From NCBI GenBank assembly GCA_046297495.1, contig JBKBIP010000006.1:134420-198419 (forward strand): DNA of 64,000 nucleotides. The letters run 5' to 3'. The notes beneath the pieces are model-generated. The model ran no database searches and was not told the origin of the DNA. It was given only the letters and a program-made list of their open reading frames with translations. Positions within the stretch are counted from its first letter, which is position 1, and each line of letters opens with the position of its first letter. Source of the DNA: JBKBIP01 sp046297495 (GTDB taxonomy: Bacteria; Planctomycetota; Planctomycetia; Gemmatales; Gemmataceae). The position numbers were made by a program, and so were the translations under genes. Positions 1 to 7,807 of the stretch are shown here, piece after piece.

Positions 1-102
1 GGCCTGATTTTACGCGGCTTGCGACGCGACGACGAGAATTTGGAAGAGTTGTTTCATCGGGTCATCACGGAGAAGAACGCCGCGGCAACGCGCCGTGGCT
101 AA
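1..102 (+). CDS. ABC transporter ATP-binding protein, C-terminal end only
   Basis: Only the last 33 codons and the TAA stop lie in the window. The tail contains an LEELFHRV segment, which resembles the end of ATP-binding subunits of ABC-2 exporters. The stop is 12 bases before a permease start on the same strand, and the same ATPase-then-permease order is repeated directly downstream. That context is the main support for the call. The catalytic motifs would lie upstream of the window and cannot be checked. Confidence 0.55.
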   Translation, partial: GLILRGLRRDDENLEELFHRVITEKNAAATRRG

Positions 103-114
103 CCAATACGCATC

Positions 115-1044
115 ATGGGTGTTCAACTACTGCACTATCGGCCCTGGCGCGGGGAGTTTCACGGTCCTGGTTGGAGTGTGTGGGCCTTGGCGCGCGTGTC
201 GTTGGGTTTGGTCGCGCGCCGCAAGGTGTTCTGGGTGTTGTACGCTCTGGCCCTATTCTTCTTCTTGATGTTCTTCTTCGGTCAATATCTGTTAAGCTGG
301 GTCGAATCGCAGGCGCTGGAACAGGATGTCCGCATCCTCGGCGCGCGCACCGATCCGCAATGGCTGATTCGCCAGCTCCGCAACGGCCTGAAGATCAACG
401 GCACCGGCGACACCTACCGCATTTTCTTCGCCTATCAAGCCTCTATCGTCATGGCCGTGCTGGCCCTGGCTGGCTCCATCTTGGTCGGCAACGATTTCCG
501 CTTCGGCAGTCTGCCGTTCTATCTGTCGAAACCGCTGGGGCGCTGGCATTATCTCATTGGCAAGTGCCTGGCCGTGGGGGTCTTTGTCAATCTGATGACC
601 ACGGTGCCCGCCTTGGTATTGTTCGTGCAATATGGCTTGCTGACTACCTGGGATTACTTCATCGATCAGGCGGCGTTGGTGCTGGGGATTATCGGCTATG
701 GCTTGCTGTTAACGGTATGTCTCAGCCTGCTGTTGGTGACGATGGCCAGCTGGTTGCGGCGCACGGTGCCGCTCATCATGGCCTGGACGACCTTGTTCGT
801 GTTTCTGCGATTGCTGGCCCGCGCCCTGGTGGAAGGGCTGCACTACGACCCGCGCTGGCGGCTCATCGACCTGTGGAACAGCACCAACCTGGTCGGCTCG
901 TATTTCCTCGGCGTTCCTTCGACGCGTGTCTGGCCGCAGCCGCAGCCGGAAGTGCATGAGGCTGCCCTGATGTTGGTCGGGGTATGTCTGTTTTGTATCA
1001 TGTATTTGCACCGGCAAATCCGCGCCGTGGAAGTCGTTCAGTGA
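115..1044 (+). CDS. ABC-2 type transporter permease
   Basis: 309 residues with about six hydrophobic segments, the first at residues 39-62 and others near 108-127, 150-172, 183-208, 218-238 and 283-298. A cytoplasmic stretch after the second segment (GNDFRFGSLPFYLSKPLGRW) has the arginine, glycine and 'SKPL.R' pattern seen in ABC-2 permeases just before the next membrane helix. It probably forms the membrane channel of an exporter with the ATPase ending at 102 or the one starting at 1087. The substrate cannot be read from the sequence. No strong ribosome binding site precedes the ATG; translation may be coupled to the upstream gene. Confidence 0.8.
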   Translation: MGVQLLHYRPWRGEFHGPGWSVWALARVSLGLVARRKVFWVLYALALFFFLMFFFGQYLLSWVESQALEQDVRILGARTDPQWLIRQLRNGLKINGTGDTYRIFFAYQASIVMAVLALAGSILVGNDFRFGSLPFYLSKPLGRWHYLIGKCLAVGVFVNLMTTVPALVLFVQYGLLTTWDYFIDQAALVLGIIGYGLLLTVCLSLLLVTMASWLRRTVPLIMAWTTLFVFLRLLARALVEGLHYDPRWRLIDLWNSTNLVGSYFLGVPSTRVWPQPQPEVHEAALMLVGVCLFCIMYLHRQIRAVEVVQ

Positions 1045-1086
1045 GTGCATAGCCGTTTAGCGGGCGAGCACAGGGAGACTTACTCG

Positions 1087-2130
1087 ATGAGCACCCCGAC
1101 GGAAAAACTGGACCTCCGCGAACCAGCCGGCGGCGCCGCGCTCCCCTTTGGGTCGCCGCCAACCGAAACCGCGCGAATCGAAACCGCAGTTGCTCCCGTC
1201 CCCTTGCTCCTGTTCGACCGCGTTTCCAAGTGGTATGGTCCCGTTATTGGGATCAATCAAGTGACCTTGGAGCTACGGGCGGGGATCACGGGATTGGTCG
1301 GTTCCAATGGCGCTGGCAAGAGCACGTTGATGCGCCTGGCTGCCGGCCAATTGCGCCCCGACATCGGCAGCGTCCAGGTGCACGGCCATGACGCCTGGCA
1401 CGCCGCCGCCAAGCGCTGCCTGGGTTATTGTCCAGACATGGACACCTTCTATGAAGAAATGTCGGGCCGCCAATTCGTCGAGACCATGGCCCGCCTATCC
1501 GGGTTTGGCCGAGCCGAGGCACGCCGCCGCGCCGGCGACATCCTGGAGCTGGTCGGCATGGCCGATCGCGCCGACCGCAAGCTGGGCGGCTATTCCAAGG
1601 GGATGCGGCAGCGCATTAAATTGGCCCAGGCGCTGTTGCATGACCCCGATCTACTGCTGCTCGACGAACCCCTGAGCGGCATCGATCCGATTGGCCGGCA
1701 AGAAAGCCTCGCCCTGTTTCGCCAGCTGGCAGCGTGGGGGAAATGTTTGCTGATCTCTAGTCACGAATTGGAGGAGCTGGAAAAGCTCACCGATCATGTC
1801 ATTGTCATGGCCCGGGGTCGGATCGCCGCCGTCGGCACCATCCGGCAGATCCGCGATCTGCTCGATGATCATCCGCTGTCGATTCGCATCGGCGCCGACC
1901 GGTCCCGCCAACTGGCCGCCCAGCTGCTTGATCTGCCCGACGTGGCCGGCCTGGACCTTGGCGACGGCGACCAGCTGATCGTTCGCGCTCGCAATCCGCG
2001 TGCCTTCTTCCAGGCTTTCACCCGCTTGGTCCTGGAGGAAAATCACGAAGTCCATCACTTGGAAACCCTGGATGATTCCACCCATGCCGTGTTGGGGTAT
2101 CTGCTGGGCAGTCGGCAGTCAGCGGTTTAG
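1087..2130 (+). CDS. ABC transporter ATP-binding protein
   Basis: 347 residues. Walker A is GSNGAGKST at residues 72-80, followed by an ABC signature in the form 'YSKGMRQR', a Walker B 'LLLLDEPLSGIDP' and a switch histidine in 'SSHELEE'. The last 90 residues form the extra domain common in ABC-2 ATPases. An open frame continues up to a GTG at 1045, but the ATG at 1087 has GGGAGA nine bases upstream and is preferred. The first 40 residues are unusually long and proline/alanine-rich for this family. It energises export together with the flanking permeases; substrate unknown. Confidence 0.9.
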   Translation: MSTPTEKLDLREPAGGAALPFGSPPTETARIETAVAPVPLLLFDRVSKWYGPVIGINQVTLELRAGITGLVGSNGAGKSTLMRLAAGQLRPDIGSVQVHGHDAWHAAAKRCLGYCPDMDTFYEEMSGRQFVETMARLSGFGRAEARRRAGDILELVGMADRADRKLGGYSKGMRQRIKLAQALLHDPDLLLLDEPLSGIDPIGRQESLALFRQLAAWGKCLLISSHELEELEKLTDHVIVMARGRIAAVGTIRQIRDLLDDHPLSIRIGADRSRQLAAQLLDLPDVAGLDLGDGDQLIVRARNPRAFFQAFTRLVLEENHEVHHLETLDDSTHAVLGYLLGSRQSAV

Positions 2131-2166
2131 CGGCACCCTGAAGGGAAGCACGTTGGTAAGAAATTT

Positions 2167-3117
2167 ATGAACAAGTCACTATCCATGCCCAACGGATCAG
2201 TCCCAGCTGCGCGGGCCTGGTGTTTTCTCGTCTGGCTGTCGTTTTTGCGCTTGGCGCGAGCCCGGCAGATGGTGTGGATCGCGTTGGCGTTGCTACTCGG
2301 CACGGTGGCGGTGGTGCTGCTGAACACGGCGGCCGAGCGCTGGGGCATGAATCATTGGCGCTCGCCGTACCGCCGGGGGCCGACGTTTCCCGATTGGCTG
2401 GCGGCCTGGACCGTGACCAGCCAACCGCTGATAGCCGATCCACAGGCGAACGCCTTGGCCTTGGCGGTGCAAGGGGCGAGCGGGGCGGCTTTGGCGAACG
2501 CGGGGTTCTATGTCTTCTCGCGGTACATGGTCTTTAATGTGTTTCTGAGTTTCTTGCTCCCCATCTGGAGTCTCAGCTTCGCCACCGACGCCTTGGGAGG
2601 TGAGCGCGAGGACCGCACCCTAATTTGGCTGTTGAGCCGGCCCCTTTCCCGACCCGGCATCTATGTGGCGAAATTCGTTGCTTTGTTACCCTGGAGCTTG
2701 GGACTGAACCTGGGGGGCTTCGCGCTCATCTGTCTAGCGGCGGGCACGCCGGGTTATCTGGCCTTGCGGCTGTATTGGCCAGCGGTGCTGGGGGCCACCT
2801 GCGCTTTCGCCGCCCTCTTCCACTTGATGGGGGCGCTGTGGCGGCGAGCGGCGGTCATGGCCATCGTCTATGTGTTTTTCCTAGAAACCGTGGTCGGCAA
2901 CATGCCAGGGACCATGAAGCGGATTAGTATTACTTTTTACGCCCGTTGCCTGATGTACGATGCCGCCGGTAGTTACCAGATACAACCGGAGCAACCGGCC
3001 ATCTTCATGCCGGTGGACCCAGCCACAGCTTGGGCCGTGCTGGCCGGCCTGACGTTACTCTTGCTGGCGGCGGGCATGGTCGTTTTTAGCCGAAAGGAAT
3101 ACGCGGACGAGACGTGA
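2167..3117 (+). CDS. ABC-2 type transporter permease
   Basis: 316 residues with about six membrane segments. The segment 'GEREDRTLIWLLSRPLSRP' is the ABC-2 permease signature, the same pattern as in the permease at 115-1044, although the two proteins are otherwise diverged. The gene starts 37 bases after the ATPase stop on the same strand, so the four genes from the window start to 3117 read as one transcription unit with two ATPase/permease pairs. A block of hairpin repeats follows the stop and probably marks the end of the operon. Confidence 0.8.
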   Translation: MNKSLSMPNGSVPAARAWCFLVWLSFLRLARARQMVWIALALLLGTVAVVLLNTAAERWGMNHWRSPYRRGPTFPDWLAAWTVTSQPLIADPQANALALAVQGASGAALANAGFYVFSRYMVFNVFLSFLLPIWSLSFATDALGGEREDRTLIWLLSRPLSRPGIYVAKFVALLPWSLGLNLGGFALICLAAGTPGYLALRLYWPAVLGATCAFAALFHLMGALWRRAAVMAIVYVFFLETVVGNMPGTMKRISITFYARCLMYDAAGSYQIQPEQPAIFMPVDPATAWAVLAGLTLLLLAAGMVVFSRKEYADET

Positions 3118-3140
3118 GGAGATGATTTCCCTATGGGACG

Positions 3141-3191
3141 GATTCATCGGTTCGCGCGGAGCGTCATCTCCCGGCGCGAAGCGAGGAATCC
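3141..3191. repeat. Intergenic palindrome, family A (copy 1)
   Basis: Two arms, GATTCATCGGTTCGCG and CGCGAAGCGAGGAATC, pair at 14 of 16 positions around a GC-rich centre. Related palindromes occur at 4247, 5134 (short), 32096, 37013, 50221, 54443 and, degenerate, 61385. All are outside coding sequence. I interpret them as a REP-like family; no protein is encoded. Confidence 0.75.
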
Positions 3192-3237
3192 AAGAAACCA
3201 TCTGAAAACCGCTCCCCCTTTGATAAGCTTTTTTTCC

Positions 3238-3370
3238 GCCCTGAAAGGGCGCCCGTGACGGCCATCTGCGGTGGCCTGTCGCCCCTTCGGGGCTAATGGA
3301 TGGGAGCGGTCCTTCGTGCCAGGGGCTAACGCCCCTGGCTATGAACGGGCGCCCCTTACGGGGCTATGGA
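3238..3370. repeat. Cluster of short GGGGC hairpins, family C (copy 1)
   Basis: This stretch, most of the gap between the ABC operon and the kinase-like gene, is a string of small stem-loops: GCCCTGAAAGGGC, GCCCCTTCGGGGC, CCAGGGGCTAACGCCCCTGG (3319-3338) and GCCCCTTACGGGGC. The CCAGGGGCTAACGCCCCTGG unit with its trailing CTATGAAC recurs exactly at 29203-29230. No reading frame in it looks real. Confidence 0.75.
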
Positions 3371-3472
3371 ACCTTTCCTGAACCAGAACCTATACCAAAC
3401 CGTGAACAAAATTCACGTTTTGACCTGGATTACGGGGCTAAACGAACCAATTTACGAAACAGGATTCAACCT

Positions 3473-4204
3473 ATGACATCTCCCGACCCGGAACATGATT
3501 TGTTGACCAGCGAAGCGGAGACCGGCGGCGCGCCGCAGCACGGCGACCGGGGAGACACCCTGTTGCCGCCACCACGGGACGGGGAACCGGGGGGGTTGAC
3601 CATTGCCCTCAGCCGAGAGGCCGGTTCGCACGGCGGCTCCATCGCCCTGCGCGTTGGCCGTAAGCTCGGCTGGCCGGTGTACAATCAAGAGCTGCTGGAA
3701 TATCTGTCGCAGGAAGTGTCGTTGCGGGACAACTTGATGCACGGTCTGTCGCCGACTGCTGCCCGCTGGGCCGAGCAACGTCTCGATCAGCTGCTGCGCG
3801 AACAGAACCTCAGCCAGAATCCCGCCGTGATGAACCTGGCGCGCGTCGTGTTGGCGCTGGGAGCACAAGGGGATGTCATCATGGTGGGCCGGGGAGCGGG
3901 TTGTATCTTGCCGCCGGCGGTGATGCTCCATGTGCGGACCATCGCCCCCTTGGCCGACCGCGTCGCCTACATGAGTCAATGGCTCCGACTGACCGTCGAG
4001 GAAGCCGCCGAACAAGTCCGCTTGCGCGATCAGAAGCGGGCGGAGTTCGTCGCCACGCATTTTCATCGCCAACCCCACGACCCCTATCAGTATGATTTAC
4101 TGCTCAATTCCAGCTTGCTCGGCGAGGAGTTGTGCGCCGATCTGATCATACAAGCCGTCCGCGCCAAGAGCGCCTTGCGCGCGGGGAAGATGGCGCCGAC
4201 CTAG
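3473..4204 (+). CDS. Cytidylate kinase-like family protein
   Basis: 243 residues. From residue 42 on it has the 'IALSREAGSHGG..IA...GRKLGWPVYNQELLE' pattern of the cytidylate kinase-like family (Pfam Cytidylate_kin2), in which the classical P-loop is altered; family members are predicted nucleoside-phosphate kinases but few are characterised. The segment 'GDVIMVGRGAGCIL' and the basic 'LRLTVEEAAEQVRLRDQKRAEF' region fit the family core and lid. The first 40 residues are acidic, low-complexity and probably disordered. The frame is open upstream to 3296, but that part runs through repeat DNA, so the ATG at 3473 is preferred. It stands alone. Confidence 0.8.
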   Translation: MTSPDPEHDLLTSEAETGGAPQHGDRGDTLLPPPRDGEPGGLTIALSREAGSHGGSIALRVGRKLGWPVYNQELLEYLSQEVSLRDNLMHGLSPTAARWAEQRLDQLLREQNLSQNPAVMNLARVVLALGAQGDVIMVGRGAGCILPPAVMLHVRTIAPLADRVAYMSQWLRLTVEEAAEQVRLRDQKRAEFVATHFHRQPHDPYQYDLLLNSSLLGEELCADLIIQAVRAKSALRAGKMAPT

Positions 4205-4246
4205 AACCGTTGCCAAGCCAGAACAATACGGTGACTTGCCCTTGAT

Positions 4247-4295
4247 ATTCATCGTTTCACGCAGGGAATCGGCAGCGGGCGCGAATCGATGAATC
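4247..4295. repeat. Intergenic palindrome, family A (copy 2)
   Basis: Arms ATTCATCGTTTCACGC and GCGCGAATCGATGAAT surround a central GCAGGGAATCGGCAGCGG-type loop. It lies between the kinase-like gene and cbiQ, 65 bases before the chosen cbiQ start, so it would be in the 5' leader if the promoter is upstream. Confidence 0.75.
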
Positions 4296-4359
4296 CAGAA
4301 ACAAGCCAACGTCGGATATGGGAACATCCTTTTCTCCTGTCCGCGTCGCGTGGGGAAGC

Positions 4360-5130
4360 ATGACCCTTACTTTCGATCATCCCGATCTGGTCGAATCATG
4401 GTGGCGGCGATTGGATGCGCGCTGGAAGCTGACGGCGGTGTTGCTGGCCGTCGGCGCAGCAGCGACTTTGCAAACGGTGATCGTGGCGGCGGTGTCTTGT
4501 GTCTTGGCCCTGACCTTGGCCGTGCTGGCACGCTTGCCCAGACGGTGGTTCGGCCTGCGTCTCGGCGTGGTGGCGGTGGGCTTGGCTCCGTTCGTGCTGC
4601 TGCTCCCCTTCGTCTTGGGCAAGGAGCCGGCTTGGCCGTTGCTGGGGCCGATTCGCTTCTCGCTGCCCGGCTTGTGGACGGCCTTGCTGCTGGTCTGCAA
4701 AGCCATGACCATCACCACCTTGGTGCTGGCGTTGCTCGTCAGCGTCCCCTTGCCGACCCTATTCCAGGCGGCCCAGTCCTTGCGCATTCCGGGCTTGCTG
4801 GTGCAGCTGGCCTTGCTGACTTATCGTTACATCTTCGTGCTGGCCGACGAACTGCGCCGGCTGCGGTTGGCCATGCGTCTGCGCGGGTTTCGCAATCGTC
4901 CCAATCGTCATAGCTATCGCACCCTTGGCAACGTGGCCGGCACGCTGCTGGTACGCAGTTCGGAGCGGGCCGAGCGCGTCGGCCAAGCCATGCGCTGCCG
5001 GGGTTATGATGGCCGCTTTCGCGCCTTGACCGACTTTCGTACCACTATTGCCGACATCCTCTCCTTTCTTATCATGGCCGGAGTCGCGGCCGGCTTGCTC
5101 ATCGCAGATGGGCTGCTTTCACTCCATTGA
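4360..5130 (+). CDS. cbiQ: ECF-type cobalt/nickel (or vitamin) transporter T component, CbiQ family
   Basis: 256 residues with five to six membrane segments. The cytoplasmic ends carry the family's two coupling motifs: 'ALRMRG'-like 'RLAMRLRGFRNR' near residue 180 and 'AERVGQAMRCRGYDG' near residue 220; arginine-glycine pairs of this kind contact the ATPases. The protein is the scaffold that couples ATP hydrolysis by CbiO to a substrate-binding S component. An ATG at 4318 is also in frame but lacks a ribosome site; the ATG at 4360 follows GGGGAAG. CbiO lies directly downstream. No cbiM or other S component is in the window, so cobalt or nickel specificity is inferred from family only. Confidence 0.85.
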   Translation: MTLTFDHPDLVESWWRRLDARWKLTAVLLAVGAAATLQTVIVAAVSCVLALTLAVLARLPRRWFGLRLGVVAVGLAPFVLLLPFVLGKEPAWPLLGPIRFSLPGLWTALLLVCKAMTITTLVLALLVSVPLPTLFQAAQSLRIPGLLVQLALLTYRYIFVLADELRRLRLAMRLRGFRNRPNRHSYRTLGNVAGTLLVRSSERAERVGQAMRCRGYDGRFRALTDFRTTIADILSFLIMAGVAAGLLIADGLLSLH

Positions 5131-5133
5131 GGA

Positions 5134-5170
5134 GCGGTTCGCCCTGGAAGCCGAACAACGTGCGCGAACC
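5134..5170. repeat. Short family A-like palindrome between cbiQ and cbiO
   Basis: GCGGTTCGC and GCGCGAACC flank an 18-20 base loop. It sits in the 68-base gap between the two transporter genes and is directly followed by an AT-rich stretch (about 5170-5225) unlike the neighbouring DNA. Only the inner arms of the family A palindrome are kept. Confidence 0.45.
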
Positions 5171-5198
5171 ACTAAATATATTTGAAAAAGAACTATAT

Positions 5199-5939
5199 GT
5201 GTCAATAATTGAAATAAAAGATTTGTCCTACACCTATCCCAACGGCGTTCAAGCCCTGGATCGGTTGAGCCTGCGCGTGGGCGAAGGGGAGAGCGTCGGC
5301 TTGGTGGGTCCCAATGGCGCTGGTAAAACGACCTTGTTTCTCTGTCTCAGCGGCGTGTTGCGGGCGCGGCCGGGGGTAATTCATCTGGCCGGTCTCGATC
5401 CCGCTATAGCCGCTGATCGGAAACAGCTGCCGCGCAAGGTCGGCATTGTCTTTCAGAATAGCGATGATCAAATCTTCAATGCCACAGTGTTTGACGATGT
5501 CGCTTTCGGGCCGCTCAACTTGGATTTGCCGCCGGCGGAAGTGAAACAGCGCGTGGCCGAGGCGTTGGAGCGGGTGGGACTGACGGGCTTGGAACAGCGC
5601 GTTCCGTTTCACCTTTCCGGTGGCGAACGCCGCCGAACCGCCATCGCCGGCATCCTGGCCATGCGCCCCGCAATTTTGTTGCTGGATGAACCATCGATGT
5701 ATCTTGATCCCCGTGGCCGGCGCGAGCTGATTCAACTGATTCACACCCTGCCCGGCACGCGCATCATCGCTGCCCACGATCTGGAGTTGGTGCTCGAAAC
5801 CTGCCCGCGCGTCTGCGTCATCGACCACGGCCGCCTCATCGCCGATGGCCCTAGCCGCGAAGTGCTCGCCGATGCCGCGCTGATGGAACAACACGGCCTG
5901 GAAGTGCCGTATAGCTTGCGCGGCGGTGGCAAGGGCTAG
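5199..5939 (+). CDS. cbiO: ECF transporter ATP-binding protein, CbiO family
   Basis: 246 residues. Walker A is GPNGAGKTT at residues 37-45; Q-loop 'VFQNSDDQIF' is characteristic of ECF ATPases; signature 'LSGGERRRTAIAGIL', Walker B 'ILLLDEPSMYLDP' and switch histidine in 'AAHDLELV' follow. It hydrolyses ATP for the CbiQ-based importer. There is no in-frame ATG near the conserved start; GTG at 5199 gives the standard N-terminus 'MSIIEIKDLSYTYPNG', while the only earlier start, TTG at 5127, would add 24 unlikely residues that run through a palindrome. The ribosome site (GAAAAAGAA) is weak. Confidence 0.85.
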   Translation: MSIIEIKDLSYTYPNGVQALDRLSLRVGEGESVGLVGPNGAGKTTLFLCLSGVLRARPGVIHLAGLDPAIAADRKQLPRKVGIVFQNSDDQIFNATVFDDVAFGPLNLDLPPAEVKQRVAEALERVGLTGLEQRVPFHLSGGERRRTAIAGILAMRPAILLLDEPSMYLDPRGRRELIQLIHTLPGTRIIAAHDLELVLETCPRVCVIDHGRLIADGPSREVLADAALMEQHGLEVPYSLRGGGKG

Positions 5940-6279
5940 GTGACTTCTGAACCCGCGTTGGGGCATACGCACTGGCTGGGCGCAGCATGCGCGGGTTCGC
6001 GGAACCGACGCGCTTTCATTCCACCCACGTTGGAGCATTCAGGAGGGAAAAAGGGGGGTAGAGTGGAATGGAACAATGAAACGAGATAAAAGCTCACTCT
6101 CTTAATATACATTAGTTCAACAACGATTGCAAGTCAAACCGGCAAGGAAAGTTCGGCGAGTGGGGATAATTTTTCCGGTTTCCCCCCTTGTTTCTCGCCG
6201 CTGGGGACGGTAACTTAAATTTGCTGCCAGATTTCCCGCCTACTTTCCTACCATATTTCGTCTTCTGGGGGGACCAGTC
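5940..6279. other. Intergenic region with stem-loop after cbiO and leader of the DUF1501 gene
   Basis: Contains a stem GAACCCGCG / CGCGGGTTC at 5949-5998 just after the cbiO stop, a likely transcription end or repeat remnant without a clear T-run. The rest becomes AT-rich around 6075-6140 and probably holds the promoter of the next gene, but I could not place convincing -35 and -10 boxes. No coding frame is supported. Confidence 0.4.
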
Positions 6280-7653
6280 ATGTTTCGACTCGATTTGGGT
6301 TCGAGCAGCCGGTATTGCGACGGCATGAGCCGCCGGAGCTTTTTGCAATTAGGCGTGGCCGGTCTGGCCAGCGTGGGGCTGCCGCAACTGGCGCGGGCGC
6401 GGGCGGCATCCGGCTCCGCACGCAAGAATACCTCCGTCATTCTCATCTGGCTGGACGGCGGCCCCAGCCACATGGACCTGTACGACATGAAGCCGGACGC
6501 CCCGGAAGAATATCGCGGCATCTGGAAGCCGATCCGCACCAAGGTTCCCGGCTTCGACATCACCGAGATGTTCCCGAAGCAAGCCAAGCACACGGATAAA
6601 TTCTCCATCGTCCGTTCGCTGCACCATGACACCGGCGATCACTTCGCCGGCGGCCATCGCATGTTGACCACGAAGGACATGGGGGTCAGCGGCGCCAACA
6701 CCCAGGGGAAGTTTCCCGGCATCGGCGCCATCGTGGCCCGCGAGTTGGGAGCGCGACAACCGGGAATGCCCGCGTATGTCGGCGTCCCTTATGCCGCCAG
6801 CATCGGCTTGCGGCCCGGTTATTTCGGCGGCCACATGCTGGGCACCAACTACAACCCCTTCGAGCCGGGCGGCGACCCCAACGCGGCCAACTTCCAGGTG
6901 AAGAACTTGAACCTGGCTAATGGCTTGACACTGAACATGCTGGAGGATCGCCGCACGTTGTCTAAGCACTTCGACAAGGCGCAAAAGCATTTGCACGAAA
7001 CGGCCGAATCGCAGGCGATGGACCGCTTCGCGCAGGAAGCCTTCGATTTCATCAGCGGGCCGACCGCGCGACGAGCATTCGACATCAACCAGGAAGACCC
7101 CCGTTTGCGCGATCGCTATGGCCGGACTAATTGGGGACAGAGCACGTTGCTGGCGCGGCGGCTGGTCGAGGCCGGGGCCACCTTCGTCACCGTCCATTTC
7201 GGCGGCTGGGACCATCACTGGAACCTGCAATCCGGCATGGACAAATATCTGCCCCAAGTCGATGGCGCCGTCGCGTCCTTGTTCGAGGACCTCGACGAGC
7301 GCGGCCTGTTGGACACGACCTTAGTGATGCTGTGCGGGGAATTCAGCCGGACGCCGAAGATGAACGACGGCGGCAACGGCGGTCCTCCTGGCAGCATGGG
7401 CACCCCCGGCCGCGATCACTGGGGAAACGCCATGTTCTGCCTGCTCGGTGGCGGCGGCGTCCAGGGCGGCCAGATCGTCGGTTCCACCGACCGCCTCGGC
7501 ATGAGGCCGCACACCCGCGCGGTGACGCCGTCCAACATCCACGCTACCATTTACGAAGTGCTCGGCATCGACCGCAACCTGCACCTGTTCGACCCCAGCG
7601 GCCGACCCGTGCCGGTGCTGGAAGACCCGACACCAATTGAGGAATTGCTGTAA
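6280..7653 (+). CDS. DUF1501 domain protein with Tat signal
   Basis: 457 residues. The N-terminus has a twin-arginine motif, SRRSFLQLG, at residues 17-25 and a hydrophobic stretch ending in 'ARARAASG', so export by the Tat system is likely. The core ('VILIWLDGGPSHMDLYDMKPDAPEE...', 'THFGGWDHH'-like 'VHFGGWDHHWN', 'LVMLCGEFSRTPKMN', 'GRDHWGNAMF') is that of the DUF1501 family, a sulfatase/alkaline-phosphatase-like fold very abundant in planctomycetes. These proteins are usually beside a DUF1549/DUF1553 cytochrome-like partner; none is here. Function in the family is not established. Confidence 0.92.
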   Translation: MFRLDLGSSSRYCDGMSRRSFLQLGVAGLASVGLPQLARARAASGSARKNTSVILIWLDGGPSHMDLYDMKPDAPEEYRGIWKPIRTKVPGFDITEMFPKQAKHTDKFSIVRSLHHDTGDHFAGGHRMLTTKDMGVSGANTQGKFPGIGAIVARELGARQPGMPAYVGVPYAASIGLRPGYFGGHMLGTNYNPFEPGGDPNAANFQVKNLNLANGLTLNMLEDRRTLSKHFDKAQKHLHETAESQAMDRFAQEAFDFISGPTARRAFDINQEDPRLRDRYGRTNWGQSTLLARRLVEAGATFVTVHFGGWDHHWNLQSGMDKYLPQVDGAVASLFEDLDERGLLDTTLVMLCGEFSRTPKMNDGGNGGPPGSMGTPGRDHWGNAMFCLLGGGGVQGGQIVGSTDRLGMRPHTRAVTPSNIHATIYEVLGIDRNLHLFDPSGRPVPVLEDPTPIEELL

Positions 7654-7687
7654 GCGGAGCACGATTCATTCTGAAATCCCCCGCGAT

Positions 7688-7724
7688 ACACCTCTCTTGT
7701 CCAAGCAGGAGAGGTGTTTTTTTT
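7688..7724 (+). terminator. Rho-independent terminator of the DUF1501 gene
   Basis: ACACCTCTC and GAGAGGTGT form a perfect 9-bp stem around a 12-base loop and are followed by seven further T. It lies 35 bases after the DUF1501 stop. Confidence 0.9.
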
Positions 7725-7807
7725 CGCGCGGACAAATACACTGTGGAAAACGGCTTGGTTGAATGGACAATCCATCGGTCCTCTGCTTTCCTGAGACACT
7801 TGACATC

